Shown piece by piece: positions 8,936-17,742 of a stretch of DNA of 64,000 bases (the stretch's first letter is position 1; the number at the start of each line of letters is the position of its first letter). The notes beneath the pieces are model-generated. The model saw nothing but the letters and a program-made list of their open reading frames with translations, did not search any database and was not told where the DNA came from. The stretch is taken from assembly GCF_000014945.1 (NCBI RefSeq), contig NC_008553.1, positions 992,001 through 1,056,000 of the forward strand. Direction: 5' to 3'. Both the position numbers and the translations under genes were made by a program. The stretch is from Methanothrix thermoacetophila PT (GTDB taxonomy: Archaea; Halobacteriota; Methanosarcinia; Methanotrichales; Methanotrichaceae).

Positions 8936-10101
8936 GCGAGATGTTTGAGCATATCATTGCATCCCATCATATCATGAGAAACCCAAGGATGGCATTCTTC
9001 ACAGTGCTCTCTGTAGCCCTGGCTGTGGCGATAATCGTCGTAATGATGGGCCTGATGGGCGGTTTCAGGGAGGAGATCATGCGCACGACCATCGAGAACA
9101 ACCCTCATGTCGTGATCGAGCCAAAGGAGGGCGAGAACGAGATACATCTCTACAGAACGCTCTCTGCCATCGTATGGACGTATCCAGGGGTGGAGGCAGT
9201 CTCCCCCAGGTTGAAAGGAAAGGCGGTCGTCGAGTACAGGGACAGGGCGAGGGGTGTGGAGGTTTTGGGTGTTATCCCCACAGATGAGGATCCCCTCATG
9301 AGAGTCGAGAGGGACCTGATCGAGGGGAGCTTCATGGATCTCGAGCTGAGCAGATACTCAACGGTTATCGGCAGCAAGCTCGCCGAGGAGATAAGGGCAT
9401 CGACCGGCGACAGGATAGAGCTGATCAGGCAGAACAGATCCATAAATTTAGAGATCGCAGGCATCGTGGAGACCGGCACAGCAACCGACAAAACTCTCGT
9501 GTACATCCCGCTTAAGACCGCACAGGATATCCTCGGTGAGGGCGATGTCGTCTCAGAGGTATCTGTAAGGCTTTACGACCTGTACGATGCTTCATATCTC
9601 GCGGAGGAGATCAACAGAAAAACCAGCTACACAGCCAGGAGCTGGGTTGACATCAACCGTGATATGCTGAACCTCCTCGAGACGCAGTCACGCTTTGTGG
9701 TCATATTCTACATTCTCATATTCGCGATAGCGGGATTCGGTATAGCCAATACCATGATAATGATAATAACCCGCAGGACGAAGGAGATAGGCATTTTGAT
9801 GGCCATGGGCGCCACCAGGCTCTCGATAATGAAGATATTCATTCTTGAGAGCCTGATTCTCGCTCCACCATCCGCCCTCATCGGGTGCATCCTGGCGTAC
9901 ATCGCAGCCAGGCTCATCATGATGTATCCTGTGGAGCTGCCCAGCGAGATATACATGGTATCGAGGATGACTGTGGTGATGAAGCCTGAGTTCTTCTTCT
10001 GGGCGGTGATATACTCCATGATCGTCAATCTGGTGGCTGGACTCTATCCTGCCTACAGGGCATCAAGGCTGGATCCGGTAGAGGCCATAGCAGTCGAGTG
10101 A
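8932..10101 (+). CDS. ABC transporter permease, LolC/FtsX-MacB family (second of pair)
   Basis: 389 residues, paralogous to the preceding gene: first helix at about 20-42, extracytoplasmic domain, three C-terminal helices and the ending GLYPAYRASRLDPVEAI. Both proteins share the segment after helix 1 (VxPKEGExExHLYRTL) and the GEGDV motif of the outer domain, so the pair arose by duplication and probably forms a heterodimer. The start ATG lies inside the stop of the upstream gene, so translation is coupled. The cognate ATPase must be encoded elsewhere. A family 3 repeat lies about 110 bases beyond the stop codon. Confidence 0.85.
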   Translation: MSEMFEHIIASHHIMRNPRMAFFTVLSVALAVAIIVVMMGLMGGFREEIMRTTIENNPHVVIEPKEGENEIHLYRTLSAIVWTYPGVEAVSPRLKGKAVVEYRDRARGVEVLGVIPTDEDPLMRVERDLIEGSFMDLELSRYSTVIGSKLAEEIRASTGDRIELIRQNRSINLEIAGIVETGTATDKTLVYIPLKTAQDILGEGDVVSEVSVRLYDLYDASYLAEEINRKTSYTARSWVDINRDMLNLLETQSRFVVIFYILIFAIAGFGIANTMIMIITRRTKEIGILMAMGATRLSIMKIFILESLILAPPSALIGCILAYIAARLIMMYPVELPSEIYMVSRMTVVMKPEFFFWAVIYSMIVNLVAGLYPAYRASRLDPVEAIAVE

Positions 10102-10209
10102 CATCATCCGGCCACGGCCCAGGCGTTGGCTAAATCAAAGCGCGTCTGGGATCGTAACTGCTCTGGCGATGGCCGCCCTCACCTCACAGTACCTCTCCGG
10201 CATGAAGAC

Positions 10210-10233
10210 CGGAGTTTGCGCCCTGTTACTCCC
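10210..10233. repeat. Short dispersed repeat, family 3
   Basis: cggagtttgcgccctgttact followed by ccct, between the permease operon and pdxS. The ggag and ctcc ends could pair into a small stem. One of at least five copies in the window. Confidence 0.5.
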
Positions 10234-10285
10234 TGTCACATGCCGCCCCACGGAGGCAAGAACACGCGCGTTCGGTGCGCGGGGC

Positions 10286-10297
10286 AAAGTTTATTTA
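10286..10297 (+). promoter_or_regulatory. TATA-like box of pdxS
   Basis: aagtttatttac, about 45 bases before the pdxS start. Assigned from composition and position only. Confidence 0.35.
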
Positions 10298-10339
10298 CCG
10301 TAAATGCTGCTAGTTCACCGTTCGAGGTATGAAATCATC

Positions 10340-11233
10340 ATGGAGCTGGAGAATCTTCGATTCGGTACGGAGCTGCTGAAGCGCGGCTTTGCCAAGATGC
10401 AGAAGGGTGGAGTCATCATGGACGTCACCACCCCTGAGCAGGCCATGATCGCTGAGGAGGCAGGAGCTGTCGCTGTCATGGCACTCCATGCGGTTCCCGC
10501 CGATATCAGAAAGATGGGTGGCGTGGCCAGGATGGCGGATCCAAAGGTCATCGAGGAGATCATCGATGCCGTGACCATACCTGTTATGGCCAAGGTCAGG
10601 ATCGGCCACTTCGTAGAGGCGCAGATCCTGGAGGCGATAGGGGTGGACATGATCGACGAGTCGGAGGTTCTCACCCCTGCGGACGAGTTTCACATCGACA
10701 AAACCAAATTCAAGGTTCCGTTCGTATGCGGCGCCAGGAACCTCGGGGAGGCCCTCAGACGTATCAAGGAAGGAGCAGCCATGATACGTACCAAGGGCGA
10801 GGCGGGTACAGGTGATGTCAGCCAGGCGGTGAGGCACATGAAGATGATCATGGGCGACATCCGGAAGCTCAAGGGCATGAACAGCGAGGAGCTGATGAAG
10901 TTCGCGCGCGAGATCGAAGCAGATCCGGAGCTGGTCGCCGAGTGTGCCCGGATACAACGGCTGCCTGTGGTGAACTTTGCCGCCGGTGGCATAGCAACAC
11001 CAGCAGACGCCGCTCTGATGATGCAGCTCGGCGCTGATGGTGTGTTCGTCGGCTCCGGCATATTCAAGTCCGAGAACCCGGAGGCGATGGCTTCCGCAAT
11101 AGTCGAGGCTGTGCATCACTACGACGAGCCTGAGGTTCTAGCCAAGGTCTCCAGAGGTCTTGGAAGGCCGATGAAGGGCATAGACGTCGGCACCCTTCAT
11201 GAAGGAGAGGCGCTGCAGGCAAGAGGCTGGTGA
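10340..11233 (+). CDS. pdxS: Pyridoxal 5'-phosphate synthase, synthase subunit
   Basis: 297 residues. With PdxT it makes PLP directly from ribose 5-phosphate, glyceraldehyde 3-phosphate and glutamine-derived ammonia (DXP-independent route). I start at [20 protein letters not shown], the normal family N-terminus, rather than 12 codons upstream. Catalytic residues are present: D28 in MDVT, K85 in [11 protein letters not shown]153 in RTKGEAGTG, and the phosphate-binding [27 protein letters not shown]. pdxT follows after 34 bases, so the two are an operon. The protein forms a dodecamer decorated with PdxT. No unusual feature. Confidence 0.97.
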   Translation: MELENLRFGTELLKRGFAKMQKGGVIMDVTTPEQAMIAEEAGAVAVMALHAVPADIRKMGGVARMADPKVIEEIIDAVTIPVMAKVRIGHFVEAQILEAIGVDMIDESEVLTPADEFHIDKTKFKVPFVCGARNLGEALRRIKEGAAMIRTKGEAGTGDVSQAVRHMKMIMGDIRKLKGMNSEELMKFAREIEADPELVAECARIQRLPVVNFAAGGIATPADAALMMQLGADGVFVGSGIFKSENPEAMASAIVEAVHHYDEPEVLAKVSRGLGRPMKGIDVGTLHEGEALQARGW

Positions 11234-11267
11234 GCCTCAGATACCGGCTTCTTGCCTGGGAGGTAGC

Positions 11268-11828
11268 GTGAGGAGAATCGGGGTCATAGCTCTCCAGGGA
11301 GACGTTTCGGAGCACATCAGTGCGATAGAGGCTGCAGGCGGCCAGGCAGTCCCCGTACGCCGGGCAGGCATTATACCCACATGCTCAGGCATAGTGATCC
11401 CTGGAGGAGAGAGTACAACGATCAGCAGGCAGCTCGAGAGGACAGGAATTGCCGCTGAGATCAAGCAGGCGGCTGCGAATGGCACGCCGGTTCTCGCGAC
11501 ATGTGCGGGTCTTGTGCTCGCCGCGAAGGAGATCGATGCAGGCGACGTCAAACCCCTCGGACTGATCGATATCTCTGTGGGAAGAAACGCCTTCGGTCCG
11601 CAGCGCGAGTCGTTCGAGGCTGAGATAAACGTGGAAGGGTTCGACAGGCCGTACAGGGCTGTATTCATCCGCGCGCCCGTCGTCCTGAGATGTGGAGAGG
11701 GTGTGGAGAAGCTCGCACGCTTTGGAGGCCGCACGGTCGCGGTCAGGCAGGGGAACGTCATAGGTCTTGCGTTCCATCCTGAGCTCACCGGGGATCTCCG
11801 GTTTCACAAGATGCTCCTAGAGGCATGA
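11268..11828 (+). CDS. pdxT: Pyridoxal 5'-phosphate synthase, glutaminase subunit
   Basis: 186 residues starting at a GTG preceded by GGGAGGT. Class I glutamine amidotransferase that feeds ammonia to PdxS. The catalytic triad is visible: C79 in LATCAGLVLA, and H170 and E172 in FHPELTGD. PGGEST at about 46-51 is the oxyanion-loop motif of the family. In-frame codons exist upstream within the end of pdxS, but the family N-terminus (RRIGVIALQGDV) fits the GTG. Confidence 0.96.
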   Translation: MRRIGVIALQGDVSEHISAIEAAGGQAVPVRRAGIIPTCSGIVIPGGESTTISRQLERTGIAAEIKQAAANGTPVLATCAGLVLAAKEIDAGDVKPLGLIDISVGRNAFGPQRESFEAEINVEGFDRPYRAVFIRAPVVLRCGEGVEKLARFGGRTVAVRQGNVIGLAFHPELTGDLRFHKMLLEA

Positions 11829-11829
11829 G

Positions 11830-12186
11830 GTGGTTTGTATCTTCGATGGCAGGTTCGCAGTGAAAAGCTACGAGGAGATGCGCAGAGAGATGGAGGATCT
11901 CCTGAAGCGTTCCGAGCAGCTGAGAGCTGAGTCAGCATCTGCCATGGAGGAGTCGGACTCCCTTCGCAGAAGGTCTGTTGATATGCGGCAGCTCGACCCG
12001 GAGCAGGCCGAGTCCCTCTGGATCGAGTCTGATGAGCTCAGGACGAAGGCCAGGGAGCTCATGCGCGAGTCGGTGGAGCTGCGCATAAAGGCAGCGGATA
12101 TAAAACACCGTCTCGATATACACGAACAGATAGAGTCGATCCCGGATAAAGCGGAAAAGCTCTGGAGAAAGGCGGTTAGGGGTTAG
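11830..12186 (+). CDS. Small charged coiled-coil protein of unknown function
   Basis: 118 residues from a GTG at 11830 directly after pdxT; a GTG at 11860 (VKSYEEMRREMEDLL) is an equal alternative. Nearly the whole protein is helical and rich in E, R, K, L and S with heptad spacing, so a long coiled coil is predicted. There is no membrane segment, signal peptide or cysteine. It lies on the pdxST strand with one base between genes, so it may be co-transcribed. I do not recognise a family. Confidence 0.65.
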   Translation: MVCIFDGRFAVKSYEEMRREMEDLLKRSEQLRAESASAMEESDSLRRRSVDMRQLDPEQAESLWIESDELRTKARELMRESVELRIKAADIKHRLDIHEQIESIPDKAEKLWRKAVRG

Positions 12187-12388
12187 CGTCTCTTCAAGAC
12201 GCAGGGCAGAGCGTGAAGTTATTCGAGGCTTATTTTCGTCGATATCAGTCTCATCCGTATCATATGGTGTTATCGAACGATGGCCTACTCTCCTGAAGAC
12301 TTGAGCTTGCGCACTGCTACCTTTTTTCATGCTGCGGAGCCAGTTGCTTCAGCTCTCTGCGATTCATGTCCACAGCCTCTCGGGAGGG

Positions 12389-12398
12389 TATATAATTT
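12389..12398 (+). promoter_or_regulatory. TATA box upstream of the AmmeMemoRadiSam gene
   Basis: tatataattt, 23 bases before the ATG at 12421. The spacing predicts a leaderless or nearly leaderless transcript. Confidence 0.55.
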
Positions 12399-12420
12399 AA
12401 GAGGACGTTTACATATTATC

Positions 12421-13431
12421 ATGGCTGAAATGAAAGAAGCCATGTTTTACGAGAGGCTTGAGGGCAGCGATGTCAGATGCAACCTCTGCAGTCACAACTG
12501 CAGGATTCGTCCCGGTCACAGGGGCATCTGCGGTGTCAGGGAGAACATCAATGGAACCCTCTACTCGCTCGTTTATGGCAAAATTGTGGCTGAGCATGTC
12601 GATCCTGTGGAGAAGAAGCCTCTGTTTCACTTCCAGCCGGGCAGCAGGAGCTACTCGATCGCCACTGTCGGATGCAACTTCAGATGCATACACTGCCAGA
12701 ACGCTGACATCTCCCAGATGCCCGTGGACAAAAACATGATCATCGGCAGCGAGAGATCACCAGAAGATATCGTCGCGGCGGCGCTTGAGGCCGGCGTTCA
12801 ATCTATATCGTATACATACACAGAGCCAACGATATTCTTCGAGTTCGCGCTCGATACCGCTGTTAAGGCTAAGGAGTTCGGGCTCAAGAACAACTTCGTC
12901 AGCAACGGCTACATGTCGGAGGCTGCGGCAAGGGCGATCGCGCCATACTTGGACGCGATCAATATCGACCTGAAGGGAGATGATGAGTTCTACAAAAAGA
13001 TATGCAGCGCCAGGGTGGAGCCCGTGAAGAGAAACATCGAGCTCTTTCCGAAGCTTGGAGTGTGGACTGAGGTCACAACTCTTGTGATCCCCGGATACAA
13101 CGACTCTGTTGAGCAGCTTAGGGAGATAGCCGAGTTTCTCGCAGGAGTGAGCGTCGACATCCCATGGCATGTCTCCGCCTTCTACCCCACATACAGGCTC
13201 AGAGATGCTCCGCCGACGAGCGCGGCCACGATCCGGCGGGCCATGGGCATAGGCAGGGAGGCAGGGATCCGCTACATATACGCAGGGAACATCCCGGGTG
13301 AGGGGGAGAACACTCACTGCCACAACTGCAGTGAGCTCCTTGTCGAGCGTTTCGCCTACCGCGTGACTTTGAACAGAATAGTCGATGGCCGGTGCCCCAG
13401 GTGCAGGACACAGATCCCGGGCGTCTGGTGA
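12421..13431 (+). CDS. amrS: AmmeMemoRadiSam system radical SAM enzyme
   Basis: 336 residues. The radical SAM motif is C85-x3-C89-x2-C92 in VGCNFRCIHC. A Cys-rich N-terminus (C20, C23, C27, C37) precedes it, and a C-terminal CxxC-CxxC zinc-ribbon-like tail follows (CHNC...CPRC near the end). This layout matches the AmrS family, usually associated with AMMECR1 and Memo proteins. Neither partner is in this window. The reaction is not established. The start at MAEMKEAMFYERLEG fits the TATA position; an in-frame start at 12280 would add 47 unlikely residues. It is a single-gene unit. Confidence 0.88.
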   Translation: MAEMKEAMFYERLEGSDVRCNLCSHNCRIRPGHRGICGVRENINGTLYSLVYGKIVAEHVDPVEKKPLFHFQPGSRSYSIATVGCNFRCIHCQNADISQMPVDKNMIIGSERSPEDIVAAALEAGVQSISYTYTEPTIFFEFALDTAVKAKEFGLKNNFVSNGYMSEAAARAIAPYLDAINIDLKGDDEFYKKICSARVEPVKRNIELFPKLGVWTEVTTLVIPGYNDSVEQLREIAEFLAGVSVDIPWHVSAFYPTYRLRDAPPTSAATIRRAMGIGREAGIRYIYAGNIPGEGENTHCHNCSELLVERFAYRVTLNRIVDGRCPRCRTQIPGVW

Positions 13432-13536
13432 ACATAGGAGGAGGCATAAATAGCACATCGCTCAGATCGTGTGGCTCCAGAGGCTGTTGACCCTGACGAG
13501 CTGAGTGCATGGTCAGGTTTGTATCGAATAATGAAC

Positions 13537-13648
13537 CGCTCTTATGTATCTGAAGGACATACAAGCTGGTTGCTGAAATCATTCAGCATCCAGAAGTGCA
13601 TAGCAGGACCAGTGTCTCTTCTGGCAATTCATCATATGGATAAGAGCG
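13537..13648. repeat. Dispersed inverted-repeat element, family 2, copy 1
   Basis: 112 bp bounded by cgctcttat and its inverse ataagagcg. Read in reverse, its interior matches the element at 15688-15818: ccatatgatga, ctggtcctgctatgca and tttcagcaacca have clear counterparts. No open frame. A MITE-like or structured element; no matching transposase is seen. Confidence 0.65.
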
Positions 13649-13699
13649 TAATGAACAAGCACGCTAGACTTCAGTGCTGGCAAAACTAATAAAGGTAAA

Positions 13700-13709
13700 G
13701 GTATATATT
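13700..13709 (+). promoter_or_regulatory. TATA box of the universal stress protein gene
   Basis: ggtatatatt, about 40-48 bases before the possible start codons (13748-13757). Confidence 0.5.
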
Positions 13710-13747
13710 GGTAGCATCGCAGCTTTGCGGAAAGATGTGAAAGCCTG

Positions 13748-14614
13748 GTGAAGATGATGTTTGAGAAGATATTGATCCCCACGGACTTTTCTAAGCATGC
13801 GAGAAAGGTCATAGAGTGCGCTGGTCAGATTCCGGGTGTGAAGGACGTCGTTCTCCTTCATGTCATCAGCAGGGATCCGCTTGCCAGGGTCTGGGACCCA
13901 GTTGCGGAGATCCGGGAGGCAGAGAAGAGGCTCGAGGGCGAGGCAGCCCTGCTCCATGGAATGAACGTCAAGGTCAGAGCGGTCTCCGTCTTGGAGGGCG
14001 AGGTGGCTAGCGCGATACAGAAGGTGGCAGATGAGGAAAATGTCTCTCTGGTGGCGATGGGTGCAAGGGGTAAGAGCCTGATCGAGAGCGTGCTTCTGGG
14101 CAGCGTCTCCAGAAACGTTCTGCGCTACGGTAACACGCACCTCCTTCTGATGAGATACAAGCTACTGGAAGGGGAGCCGGTGGGCATATACTGCGCGAGG
14201 CTGCTGCACAAGGTGCTTTATCCAACAGACTTCTCCCAGCCGGCAGAGGCTGCGTTATCGTTCCTGAAGAACATAAGCGAGATCGGAGAGCTGATGCTGC
14301 TCCATGTGGTCTCCAGAGGCGAGACGAAGGAGGAGATCGATTCCGCGGTGCAATACGGGACGGAGCGACTGAATGAGATCGCGGCGGAGCTCAGAAAGGG
14401 CGGGCTGAATGTGAGCACAAAGATCGTGGTCGGAGAGGCCTGTGAGCAGATAAGATCGGTCGCTGCTCAGGAAGACGTCTCCCTGATCGCGATGAGCTCG
14501 CAGGGTGCAACCGCTATCAAGAAGGGCAGGATCGGAAGCACGGCATACGGAGTGGCAAACACCGCAAGCAGGCCTGTTCTCATTCTGAGGAGCTCGAAGA
14601 TCGCTATATACTGA
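13748..14614 (+). CDS. Universal stress protein with two tandem UspA domains
   Basis: 288 residues. Domain 1 is about 4-140 and domain 2 about 155-285. Both keep the ATP-binding pattern G-x2-G-x9-G(S/T): GARGKSLIESVLLGS in the first and SSQGATAIKKGRIGST in the second. Tandem Usp proteins are usually ATP-binding stress or energy-state sensors in the cytoplasm. The start is ambiguous (GTG 13748, ATG 13754 or 13757); the family start MFEKILIPTDFS favours 13757. A TATA box precedes it. No operon partner. Confidence 0.9.
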   Translation: MKMMFEKILIPTDFSKHARKVIECAGQIPGVKDVVLLHVISRDPLARVWDPVAEIREAEKRLEGEAALLHGMNVKVRAVSVLEGEVASAIQKVADEENVSLVAMGARGKSLIESVLLGSVSRNVLRYGNTHLLLMRYKLLEGEPVGIYCARLLHKVLYPTDFSQPAEAALSFLKNISEIGELMLLHVVSRGETKEEIDSAVQYGTERLNEIAAELRKGGLNVSTKIVVGEACEQIRSVAAQEDVSLIAMSSQGATAIKKGRIGSTAYGVANTASRPVLILRSSKIAIY

Positions 14615-14925
14615 GCTCTCAGATTTTTATAATTTTATGGACAACAGCCCGGGTGCGGGCGTGTGTCGCACAAACAATAATATTCGCGACAAATAATATT
14701 CACAACACCCAGCAAGACGACTGCATCTGCAGCCCCGCGCACTCCTGCGATGATAAAGAGCTTCAGGGCGCAGACCCCAAAAAATGTGGTCACAAGCCAC
14801 ATCTGGCGCCCCAGATGCAGGCTTTCTGCATAATGCGCAATCACCCCTGCTGAACAGAGCCTCCGATCAAGTTGCCTGTGCTCGCAAAGGTGCTCTGTTC
14901 TGCGCCTGGCAGGCTCATCAGACGC
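14615..14925. other. Intergenic region between convergent usp and amphi-Trp genes
   Basis: About 310 bases. It contains two nearby aataatattc repeats (14685-14710) but no supported gene, RNA or clear terminator hairpin. Short frames on both strands lack ribosome sites and family resemblance. Confidence 0.5.
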
Positions 14926-15198
14926 CTACGGGAACTCCTTCAACTTCAGCTGGACCTCCAGCTCCCTCTTCGTTCCCTTGTACTGTATCTCGATCTTCAG
15001 GGGTTCCATGGGAGTGACGCCCAGCGTCCAGTCGTCCCTTGAGACATCGACCCTGCCACCAGCCTCGATCGCAGATGCCAGATCACGAATGAACCTCGCC
15101 ATCTCGGCGCGCGTCACGTATATCTCCTGCTCGAACTCCTTCTCGGTGCTCAGTGGCACTCCTGAACTTTTGCCAACTCTGCCTGGTATCTGGACCAT
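14926..15198 (-). CDS. Amphi-Trp domain protein
   Basis: 90 residues. The family hallmark is visible: an amphipathic N-terminal half (EFEQEIYVTRAEMARFIRDL) with a conserved Trp in DDWTLGV, followed by short beta strands (LKIEIQYKG, LEVQLKLKEF). The family occurs in archaea and bacteria and has no established function. The gene is divergent from the DUF555 gene across 66 bases. Confidence 0.75.
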   Translation of the reverse strand: MVQIPGRVGKSSGVPLSTEKEFEQEIYVTRAEMARFIRDLASAIEAGGRVDVSRDDWTLGVTPMEPLKIEIQYKGTKRELEVQLKLKEFP

Positions 15199-15264
15199 TG
15201 GATCACCTTTTGAATCAGGTGATCCGCAACATAGATATTCTTATCGCTCTCCACAAGCGATGAG

Positions 15265-15609
15265 ATGTCCAACTTCTTAGTAGCACTAGAGGGAGCGTGG
15301 ATAGTCAGGGATGTGAAGTCTGCTGATGATGCCATCGGTGTCGCGATATCCGAGGCCGGAAAGAGGCTCAATCAGAGCAGCATGGAGTACGTCGAGGTCG
15401 AGGTCGGCCATAGCTACTGCCCGAGCTGTGAGGAGCCGCTGGAGGGGGTCCTTCTCGTTGCGGGAACCGCCCTGGTCGGCCTTGTATTCGAGATAAAGAT
15501 ATTCAACGCCGAGAGCGAGGAGCACGCCGGAAGGATTGCAAAGGCTATGATCGGGAAGGCTCTCGGATCGGTCCCGCTGCGTGTGATAGAGGTCGAGAGG
15601 CTGAAATAA
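15265..15609 (+). CDS. DUF555 / UPF0212 family protein
   Basis: 114 residues, the usual length. The family sequence is well conserved: [20 protein letters not shown] near the N-terminus, a CPSC pair (C52, C55) and [20 protein letters not shown] in the second half. It is a conserved euryarchaeal protein of unknown function. The single CxxC suggests metal binding or a redox role, which is inference only. Confidence 0.88.
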   Translation: MSNFLVALEGAWIVRDVKSADDAIGVAISEAGKRLNQSSMEYVEVEVGHSYCPSCEEPLEGVLLVAGTALVGLVFEIKIFNAESEEHAGRIAKAMIGKALGSVPLRVIEVERLK

Positions 15610-15979
15610 GAACCTGAAAATCCGGAGGGTGCTCCGGGTTGTGAAATAGAATGGCAGCCGTCATCTGTTCTCGGAAAAGAATAGCGTCTACGCTCTTATC
15701 CATAATGATAACGTGCCCAAAGTAGTACTGGTCATGGTATGCATTTGTATCGAATAGATGAGTGCTTTCACCAACCACATCACATGCTGTACAAGTTGCT
15801 GCGCACATAAGAGCGTAGCATCTAATGCTTAAAATGACCGTTACACCAAAGGGATGTGCCCTGACAATGGCAGGACCCAGAAATGCAAGCCACACAGCTC
15901 TTGTTTGCCATCAGCACTCCATCCCGATTCAGAAATGCCCCACCAAAGCTTCATGCTTTATATATCTGAAGAAGAGTGT
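15610..15979. other. Intergenic region with a family 2 repeat
   Basis: 370 bases between convergent DUF555 and radB genes. It holds the family 2 element at 15688-15818. The remainder shows no gene or RNA that I can support. Confidence 0.55.
15688..15818. repeat. Dispersed inverted-repeat element, family 2, copy 2
   Basis: 131 bp with perfect 12-base inverted ends, ctacgctcttat and ataagagcgtag. The interior aligns with the reverse complement of 13537-13648 but is about 19 bases longer. Non-coding. Confidence 0.65.
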
Positions 15980-16645
15980 TCAGACCAAACCGCTTGGGGT
16001 TATCAGGAAATCCGCCGTCTCCCCCTCAGGCTGCGATCTGTGCTTCACTACACGCATCCGCCTCCTTCCTTTGTCGAGCCTCTCCAGTGCAAGTATCGCC
16101 TTGCAAAGGTGCTCCATCGATGTGCCCCCAACAGGTCTGAGGATTCCTGTCTCGACATCCATGTACACCTGATTTGTTACCACCACAGGTATGCTGTGCC
16201 TTCTGGCGATCTCCTGGAGCTCTGAGAGCTGTGCTGTCAGAGATCTCTTTATCTGGCGGTTGTCATTAGCTTCCAGAGCAGCTCTGTAAAGAGATGTCGC
16301 GGAATCGAGGACCACGAGCCCGAAGCCCTGACCGACGATTCTGGATGCATCCCTGATCGCCATGTGCTGCTGCTCTAGGCTGAGCGGCTGGAATACCACG
16401 ATCTTCGAGGCGATCTCCTTCGCGTTCTCCCCCGCGATCTGGACGAACCGGTCAGGAGAGAAGCCCTCGGTATCTATGAATATAACACGCGATCCGAGCC
16501 TCACTGCCTGCACAGATAGCTGTATCACTATGTTGGTCTTCCCGGTGCCGGATTCGCCGTATATCTGTGTTATTATTCCGGCCTCAAATCCGCCACCGAG
16601 GAGATCATCGATGCTCTGGCACCCGGAGGGAATCCTCTTTATCAT
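15980..16645 (-). CDS. radB: RadB, archaeal RecA/Rad51 paralogue
   Basis: 221 residues, a RecA-core-only protein as expected for RadB; it lacks the N-terminal domain of RadA. Walker A is GESGTGKT at 30-37 and Walker B LVVLD at about 110-114. The C-terminal basic patch RRRMRVVKHRSQPEGE is typical. RadB is thought to be a mediator for RadA in recombinational repair. The ATG is followed at once by the family N-terminus (IKRIPSGCQSIDDLLGGG). Confidence 0.93.
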   Translation of the reverse strand: MIKRIPSGCQSIDDLLGGGFEAGIITQIYGESGTGKTNIVIQLSVQAVRLGSRVIFIDTEGFSPDRFVQIAGENAKEIASKIVVFQPLSLEQQHMAIRDASRIVGQGFGLVVLDSATSLYRAALEANDNRQIKRSLTAQLSELQEIARRHSIPVVVTNQVYMDVETGILRPVGGTSMEHLCKAILALERLDKGRRRMRVVKHRSQPEGETADFLITPSGLV

Positions 16646-16809
16646 CGGCGAGAAGATGATGATGGAATACTATAAGGATTCCTGCAGAAGGGATGCTGAA
16701 GGGGGCCGCCAGGTTGGCGGTGTCGGCTGGTTGTTTTCCAGCGCGCATGCATGGAACATGCATCGCATTTTCTCAATAAATGCAGCGATATGTGCTTGCC
16801 AGTGGAGAT

Positions 16810-17727
16810 TCACCCGTCCCTGAGTGGCACATCGATCCTCATCAGATCCGATGCTATCAGTGTCTCAGGAAAGACCTTCCGGGCATCGTTCAGAAGCGGC
16901 GTAGTGTCCTCCGAGTACCTGGAGCTTATGTGTGTCAGAACCAGTCTTCTCACACCTGCTCTTGCTGCAAGCGCAGCGGCCTCTCCTGCGGTTGTGTGCT
17001 TCGTCTCCACCGCCCACTCGAGCATATCATCTGCCAGCGCGCCGTCGTGTATGAGCAGATCCGCGTTCCTGCTCGCCTCCTCGATCTCCGCAGTCGGCCT
17101 GGTGTCCCCGCTGTACACGATCTTCCTGCCAGGCCTGGGAGCGCCCAGGACGTCCTCCGGCCTCACAACCCTTCCGTCGATCTCCACGATCTCCCCCTTC
17201 TGGAGCCTTCCAAACATGGGTCCAACAGGAACACCGAGCTCAATCGCGCGCTCCTTGTTGAACCTTCCGGGCCGCATGTCCTCCAGCAGCATGTACCCAA
17301 GGCTCGGCACGCTGTGCTGGGTTGCGATCGCCGTAACTGTGTATCCATTCATCCGCACAGCATCTCCGGGCCTCATCTCCATCGCTCTGACCTCGAAGTC
17401 ACGCGTGCAGCATCCCAGGCTGTTCAGGATGCTCACCATCCTCGCCGTGCGCGGAGGGCCGGCTATCACGAGCGGGTTCTCTCTCCCCTGGAATGCCATC
17501 GTCTCCAGAAGCCCTGGTATTCCAAGTATGTGGTCCGCATGAAGATGGGTCAAAAATATGTGGCTCAGCCGCATCATGCCGGTCCTCGCGATCATCATCT
17601 GCCTCTGGGTGCCCTCACCGCAGTCGAAGAGAAGAAGATCACCCTCCCTGTTCACAAGAATAGCCGGCAGGCTCCTGTCAGGTGTGGGCAGAGAGCCAGC
17701 TGTACCTAAAAAGATGACCTGGAGCAA
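16810..17727 (-). CDS. rnz: Ribonuclease Z (tRNA 3' endonuclease)
   Basis: 305 residues, the short RNase Z form. The beta-lactamase-fold metal site HxHxDH is H61, H63, D65 and H66 in LTHLHADH; GDTRPT and the later HISSRY supply further ligands. It removes 3' trailers from tRNA precursors. The window's tRNA-Gly lacks an encoded CCA, in keeping with a need for this processing. The gene follows the DUF151 gene after 15 bases on the same strand. Confidence 0.95.
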   Translation of the reverse strand: MLQVIFLGTAGSLPTPDRSLPAILVNREGDLLLFDCGEGTQRQMMIARTGMMRLSHIFLTHLHADHILGIPGLLETMAFQGRENPLVIAGPPRTARMVSILNSLGCCTRDFEVRAMEMRPGDAVRMNGYTVTAIATQHSVPSLGYMLLEDMRPGRFNKERAIELGVPVGPMFGRLQKGEIVEIDGRVVRPEDVLGAPRPGRKIVYSGDTRPTAEIEEASRNADLLIHDGALADDMLEWAVETKHTTAGEAAALAARAGVRRLVLTHISSRYSEDTTPLLNDARKVFPETLIASDLMRIDVPLRDG

Positions 17728-17742
17728 AAGATCACCATCGCA

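Larger units (their letters stand above)
13432..13747. other. Intergenic region with a family 2 repeat and usp promoter
   Basis: 316 bases without a gene. It contains the family 2 inverted-repeat element at 13537-13648 and the TATA box of the stress-protein gene at 13700-13709. A short gtatcgaata stretch just before the element (13522-13531) recurs inside the second family 2 copy. Confidence 0.6.

Noticed and set aside
10310-11119. Long open frame antisense to pdxS (269 codons)
   Set aside because: It mirrors the well-conserved pdxS gene, has no ribosome site and shows only composition-driven residues (many His and Leu); a shadow of GC-rich coding DNA.
14748-14800. Possible C/D box small RNA (gatgataaag ... 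ctga-like)
   Set aside because: Only one imperfect box is present and no paired C'/D' boxes or guide could be identified.
14635-14844. 69-codon hydrophobic frame on the minus strand after usp
   Set aside because: No ribosome site, no family resemblance, and composition alone explains the frame.
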